From NCBI GenBank assembly GCA_016180375.1, contig JACPBJ010000066.1:1-24677 (forward strand): DNA of 24,677 nt. Direction: 5' to 3'. The notes beneath the pieces are model-generated. The model ran no database searches. It had not been told where the DNA came from and saw nothing but the letters and a program-made list of their open reading frames with translations. Below are positions 22,093 through 24,677 of this stretch, one piece after another (position 1 is the first letter of the stretch; each line of letters begins with the position of its first letter). Both the position numbers and the translations under genes were made by a program. Source of the DNA: Nitrososphaerota archaeon (GTDB lineage: Archaea; Thermoproteota; Nitrososphaeria; Nitrososphaerales; UBA57).

Positions 22093-22322
22093 CTCTTGGC
22101 TACAAGCATCGTAAGCGTAGAACTTACCCCTTTCACCTTCCTAATCTTGTTCATTATTGCATCTTCCATCGCTGCATTAGTGGGGGCACGGACAACAGCT
22201 ATGATGTCATAGACGCCATAGACTACATCTGCAGCTTCTACGTGCTTGAGGCGCTTCATTGCTTTTACAGTTTCTTCGCCGAAACCCTTGTCACAATTTA
22301 TCATGACATATGCTTTGGGCAT
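22089..22322 (-). CDS. Stand-alone Lrp/AsnC ligand-binding (RAM) domain protein
   Basis: The 77-residue protein is a single AsnC_trans_reg/RAM domain. It has the AYVMINCDKG first strand, the helix around VKAMKRLKHV, the strand pair AADVVYGVYDIIAVVRA with the conserved G-YD, and the closing MNKIRKVKGVSSTLTMLV. There is no helix-turn-helix. Such proteins form ring-shaped oligomers that bind amino acids and may modulate full-length Lrp regulators. The start at ATG 22322 is supported by TTTTTAGAT at leaderless spacing. It is divergent from the gene at 22405. Confidence 0.92.
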   Translation of the reverse strand: MPKAYVMINCDKGFGEETVKAMKRLKHVEAADVVYGVYDIIAVVRAPTNAAMEDAIMNKIRKVKGVSSTLTMLVAKS

Positions 22323-22344
22323 TTCGCACCAAGGTAGGAGGAAG

Positions 22345-22384
22345 CGATCTAAAAAGGTAGTCGGTAGCTCGTGTTTTTATATTG
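22345..22384. promoter_or_regulatory. Divergent promoter region with two TATA boxes
   Basis: TTTATATT at 22377-22384 (plus) lies 21-28 bases before ATG 22405. On the minus strand TTTTTAGAT at 22347-22355 lies about 25-33 bases before ATG 22322. Both point to leaderless transcripts from an 82-base shared region. Confidence 0.5.
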
Positions 22385-22404
22385 TGTAAGGCAATTTTTG
22401 GAGC

Positions 22405-22746
22405 ATGCTTACTGCAATTTCCTTCCGAGCAAAACCCGGCGGAGAGCGCGAATTCGAACAGATGCTGAATAACCCAGAAGCAGGCCGTAACATAGCAAAA
22501 GCGATGGGCGCCATACGCAATACTCTATTCCTGAAGGAAGGGCGTATGTTCCGCATAATGGAATTTCCCGAGGGAGTAAAACCCATGTCTCTCATTGGAC
22601 TTGCACAGCGCGATCCCAAAGTAAAGGAGTTTCTGCGCAAAATGGGATCCATCATTGAAGATGGGTTCGATGTCGATAATCCCGAGAGTGTTGAAGCGTT
22701 TAACAGGCGTAACTCGTTGAACCTGGCTTATGACGTAAAGCTATGA
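22405..22746 (+). CDS. Small ferredoxin-like-fold protein (SchA/CurD- or ABM-like)
   Basis: The 113-residue protein begins with LTAISFRAKPGGEREFEQML, the strand-helix start of the dimeric alpha/beta barrel fold. It has a second strand pair, TLFLKEGRMFRIMEFPEGV, and a long helix with DPKVKEFLRKMGSIIED. This resembles SchA/CurD-like and antibiotic-biosynthesis-monooxygenase domains, which are often involved in polyketide or heme chemistry. The exact family is uncertain. Its stop is one base from that of the convergent metallo-beta-lactamase gene. Confidence 0.65.
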   Translation: MLTAISFRAKPGGEREFEQMLNNPEAGRNIAKAMGAIRNTLFLKEGRMFRIMEFPEGVKPMSLIGLAQRDPKVKEFLRKMGSIIEDGFDVDNPESVEAFNRRNSLNLAYDVKL

Positions 22747-22747
22747 A

Positions 22748-23530
22748 TTAAGCAATTTTTGCTATCCGAGGAGTTAGCAGAGGATACCGCCCATCCCATA
22801 TCAGAGGATCATGGCTGGGAAGCAATAGTCTTTCGCTCCTCGCTATCTGCTTTACCTTCTGCAACCCCTCGCAAGCTTGCTGAAGGTTCCAGAATGATCC
22901 AACCGGTGTCTCTTCAACTATGTTCCTGTACAGGTATGCTATATCGCTACACATGACGACTGTGCCAGAAGCAGACTCAACCGACACGGCTTGTAGGCCC
23001 GGTGTATGCCCGCCTACAAGATGCACGTTGATATCATTTGTTATCTTTTCATCCCCATTCACGTAGTGTATCCTTTGTACGCAGGAAAGGTCTTTCAGAT
23101 CTTCTTGTAGCTGTGGAGGTAGAAGGGCTTTCTCTCTGAGGAACTTCTTCTCGGCGTTATGCTTGGCTTGGGAACGAAATTCATTTTCCTGTATATAGAA
23201 ATCAGCATTGTCGAAAAGATAAAATCCTGAGAAGTGATTTGAATGAAGATGCGTAATGATAACCTTCTCCACCTTCTTGGCATCGACACCTATCTGCGCT
23301 AATAGCGAAACTGGTGACTCGTAGTTCTCAACATTGTTCGTTTGATCAGGAGGTATACCTGTATCAATAACTACCACTTCCTTTGCCCCTTTGATGCACC
23401 AAAAATGATAGAAAATTGGCTTGTCCCTTTCTTCATCGCTTCTGTATAGCGGCTGAAGGCCTATTCTATGATACCAGTTTGGAGGGCTCTCGCCCACCTT
23501 TAGAATATACACGCTGGTTTTGTCGGGCAT
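22748..23530 (-). CDS. Metallo-beta-lactamase-fold hydrolase (AHL-lactonase-like) with altered metal motif
   Basis: The 260-residue protein resembles AttM/AiiA-type lactonases: VVVIDTGIP (about 52-60), metal motif THLHSNH (93-99), GGHTPG (173-178), CSDIAY with Asp196, and SHDP (His240). The canonical motif is HxHxDH; here the Asp at 98 is Asn. That Asp normally binds the second zinc, so metal content or activity may differ. All other ligand positions (His94, His96, His99, His175, Asp196, His240) are present. The substrate is unknown. Start at ATG 23530; it follows the dienelactone hydrolase gene after 31 bases on the same strand. Confidence 0.82.
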   Translation of the reverse strand: MPDKTSVYILKVGESPPNWYHRIGLQPLYRSDEERDKPIFYHFWCIKGAKEVVVIDTGIPPDQTNNVENYESPVSLLAQIGVDAKKVEKVIITHLHSNHFSGFYLFDNADFYIQENEFRSQAKHNAEKKFLREKALLPPQLQEDLKDLSCVQRIHYVNGDEKITNDINVHLVGGHTPGLQAVSVESASGTVVMCSDIAYLYRNIVEETPVGSFWNLQQACEGLQKVKQIARSERLLLPSHDPLIWDGRYPLLTPRIAKIA

Positions 23531-23561
23531 ACCGTAAGCCTGTAACGATCAGTTTCGCCTG

Positions 23562-24449
23562 CTAGGATTTCAGTTTCTTTGCAAGAAATGCAAGGGTCCT
23601 TTCCCAGGCTAGTTTTGCTGCTTCCGCATTGTATACTTGTGGTCTTGAATCGTTGAAGAAGGCGTGTCCGGCGTTTGGATATGTATACGACTCGAAATCT
23701 TTCTTGTTCTCTTTGAGAGCCTGCTCGAACCTGTCAACTTGATCCTGTGGGATTGCCCTGTCATTTCCTCCGAAATGCGCGAGAATTGGAGTAGTTGAAG
23801 CGGGTACTAGATCAATTGGGTTTATCGATGCGGTTTCGCTTGGCCTTGCATTGATCGGGAACCCATAGAAAGGCACTCCAGCCGCGAGTTCCTTGCTTCT
23901 CAGAGTTGCGATGAGAGACTGGCGTCCTCCCCAGCAGAATCCAGTAATCCCAATCTTGTCACCCTTCACATATGGCTGAGCCTTGAGATATCTTATCGTC
24001 GAGTCGATATCACTTTGAATTTCAGTGTCTTTCAGTCTGGACTGTCTGATCTGATTGTCTCTATCATCTTGCCCCGTCCCTCCAACTCTTGAAAGGAAAT
24101 CAATAGCAACTGCGACATAGCCTTCCCTTGCATATCTTCTGGCAAGATCCCTAAAATGATCTAATAGCCCAGCATTCTCATGGATGATGATCATTGCAGG
24201 GAACTTCGCATCAAATTGCGGTCGTGCTTGGTAAGCAGAAATCTCGCCTACTTCGCCACTGAACTTAACAGGGCCTGTGGCTAGTTGATCATCAGTGAAC
24301 TTGTCGGGTATTGCAGGTTTGGGTGCAGGAGCTGGTTGCTGTGGTGCTGGTGCGGGTACAGGAGCGGGCTGAGGAGCAGGAGCCTGTTGACCTGCAACAA
24401 TGAAGTTTCTTCGGGAACGTTTACCTTCGGATTTTTCACTTTCGCCCAT
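23562..24449 (-). CDS. Dienelactone hydrolase family protein with Pro/Ala-rich N-terminus
   Basis: The 295-residue protein has a DLH alpha/beta-hydrolase domain from about residue 55. It has IIHENAG with Glu91, the nucleophile elbow GFCWGG (Cys172), Asp230 in GGND and His262 in NAGHAFF, completing the Cys-Asp-His triad. The N-terminus has SRRNFIVAG (12-20), like a twin-arginine export motif. But there is no hydrophobic stretch; residues 21-48 are a Pro/Ala/Gln-rich linker. It may have lost a Tat signal or be cytoplasmic. It hydrolyses dienelactone-like esters in known relatives; the substrate here is unknown. It lies first in a minus-strand pair with the metallo-beta-lactamase gene. Confidence 0.88.
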   Translation of the reverse strand: MGESEKSEGKRSRRNFIVAGQQAPAPQPAPVPAPAPQQPAPAPKPAIPDKFTDDQLATGPVKFSGEVGEISAYQARPQFDAKFPAMIIIHENAGLLDHFRDLARRYAREGYVAVAIDFLSRVGGTGQDDRDNQIRQSRLKDTEIQSDIDSTIRYLKAQPYVKGDKIGITGFCWGGRQSLIATLRSKELAAGVPFYGFPINARPSETASINPIDLVPASTTPILAHFGGNDRAIPQDQVDRFEQALKENKKDFESYTYPNAGHAFFNDSRPQVYNAEAAKLAWERTLAFLAKKLKS

Positions 24450-24470
24450 AATTGCTCACGTGGATCGACA

Positions 24471-24479
24471 ATATATGAT
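24471..24479 (-). promoter_or_regulatory. TATA-like box for the dienelactone hydrolase gene
   Basis: The minus strand reads ATCATATAT 22-30 bases before ATG 24449, in range for a leaderless message. In the remaining bases to the window end I see no supported gene. Confidence 0.4.
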
Positions 24480-24677
24480 TCGATATTTATCCCTTACAAA
24501 TCGGTAGGTAAACTTTCGACTGATAGGCTAGACTCTTCTGGGAAATTGTTATGCAGGTTAAATAGGACGAATACGCTCAGAACAGCATGTCTATACTGGA
24601 TTACGGAACCGCGAGGATATGGAACGACGAATTGGTTCATAATAAGCCTCGTATGACTGTGCAGAACTATCTATGGG

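Overview
The window looks like the chromosome of an archaeon of the TACK group, most likely related to Nitrososphaeria (Thaumarchaeota/Aigarchaeota). The supporting genes are archaeal: ribosomal protein L40e, the recycling ATPase ABCE1/Rli1, an aTrm5-type tRNA methyltransferase, F420-0:glutamyl ligase CofE, a stand-alone Lrp/AsnC (RAM) domain, a GPN-loop GTPase and many small zinc-ribbon proteins. TATA boxes of the form TTTATATT lie about 23-30 bases before many starts, which fits leaderless transcription. One tRNA gene carries two short introns. No rRNA, CRISPR array or insertion sequence was seen. The exact lineage is an inference.

Layout. 1-3056 (minus): an ABC-2 exporter operon whose ATPase has lost its Walker A region, followed by a DUF3467 protein and a zinc-ribbon protein cut by the window edge. 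3126-3254 (plus): a 42-residue Cys-rich ORF. 3255-4660 (minus): a compact L40e - DsrH/TusB-like - CofE operon, with a 13-codon mini-ORF at its predicted transcription start. 4794-6251 (minus): a VWA-like remnant, a GYD protein and a four-CBS protein. 6434-9102: a segment bounded by a 19-base direct repeat of the 3' end of tRNA-Asn. It holds a DEAD-box helicase and a methyltransferase and looks like a decayed integrated element. 9089-9194 (minus): tRNA-Asn(GUU) with introns at 30/31 and 37/38. 9445-11150: convergent GPN GTPase and MeaB. 11242-16248: a sugar-activation cluster (nucleotidyltransferase-like protein, sugar-1-phosphate nucleotidyltransferase, GlmU-like protein, phosphoglucose/phosphomannose isomerase) converging on a GalT-like gene. 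16387-20292: CinA-like protein, zinc ribbon, ABCE1 and Trm5-like methyltransferase. 20514-24449: small proteins (PEBP, a possible heme-less cytochrome relative, zinc ribbon, RAM domain, ferredoxin-like fold), a metallo-beta-lactamase-fold hydrolase and a dienelactone hydrolase with an odd N-terminus.

How the genes fit together. Translation and RNA functions (L40e, ABCE1, Trm5, tRNA-Asn) are scattered among metabolic genes. The 11.2-16.2 kb cluster would interconvert hexose phosphates and make nucleotide sugars. A recurrent architectural feature is that most convergent gene pairs meet with no spacer. Four pairs share or abut palindromic stop codons (TGATCA, TTAA, CTAG, CTAG) and a fifth has a 1-base gap. 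The convergent pair inside the putative integrated segment has a loose 233-base gap.

The strongest leads are the doubly interrupted tRNA with its 3'-end repeat 2.65 kb away, the Cys-rich mini-protein, the ATPase without Walker A, and the mini-ORFs at the predicted starts of the L40e and ABCE1 transcripts.
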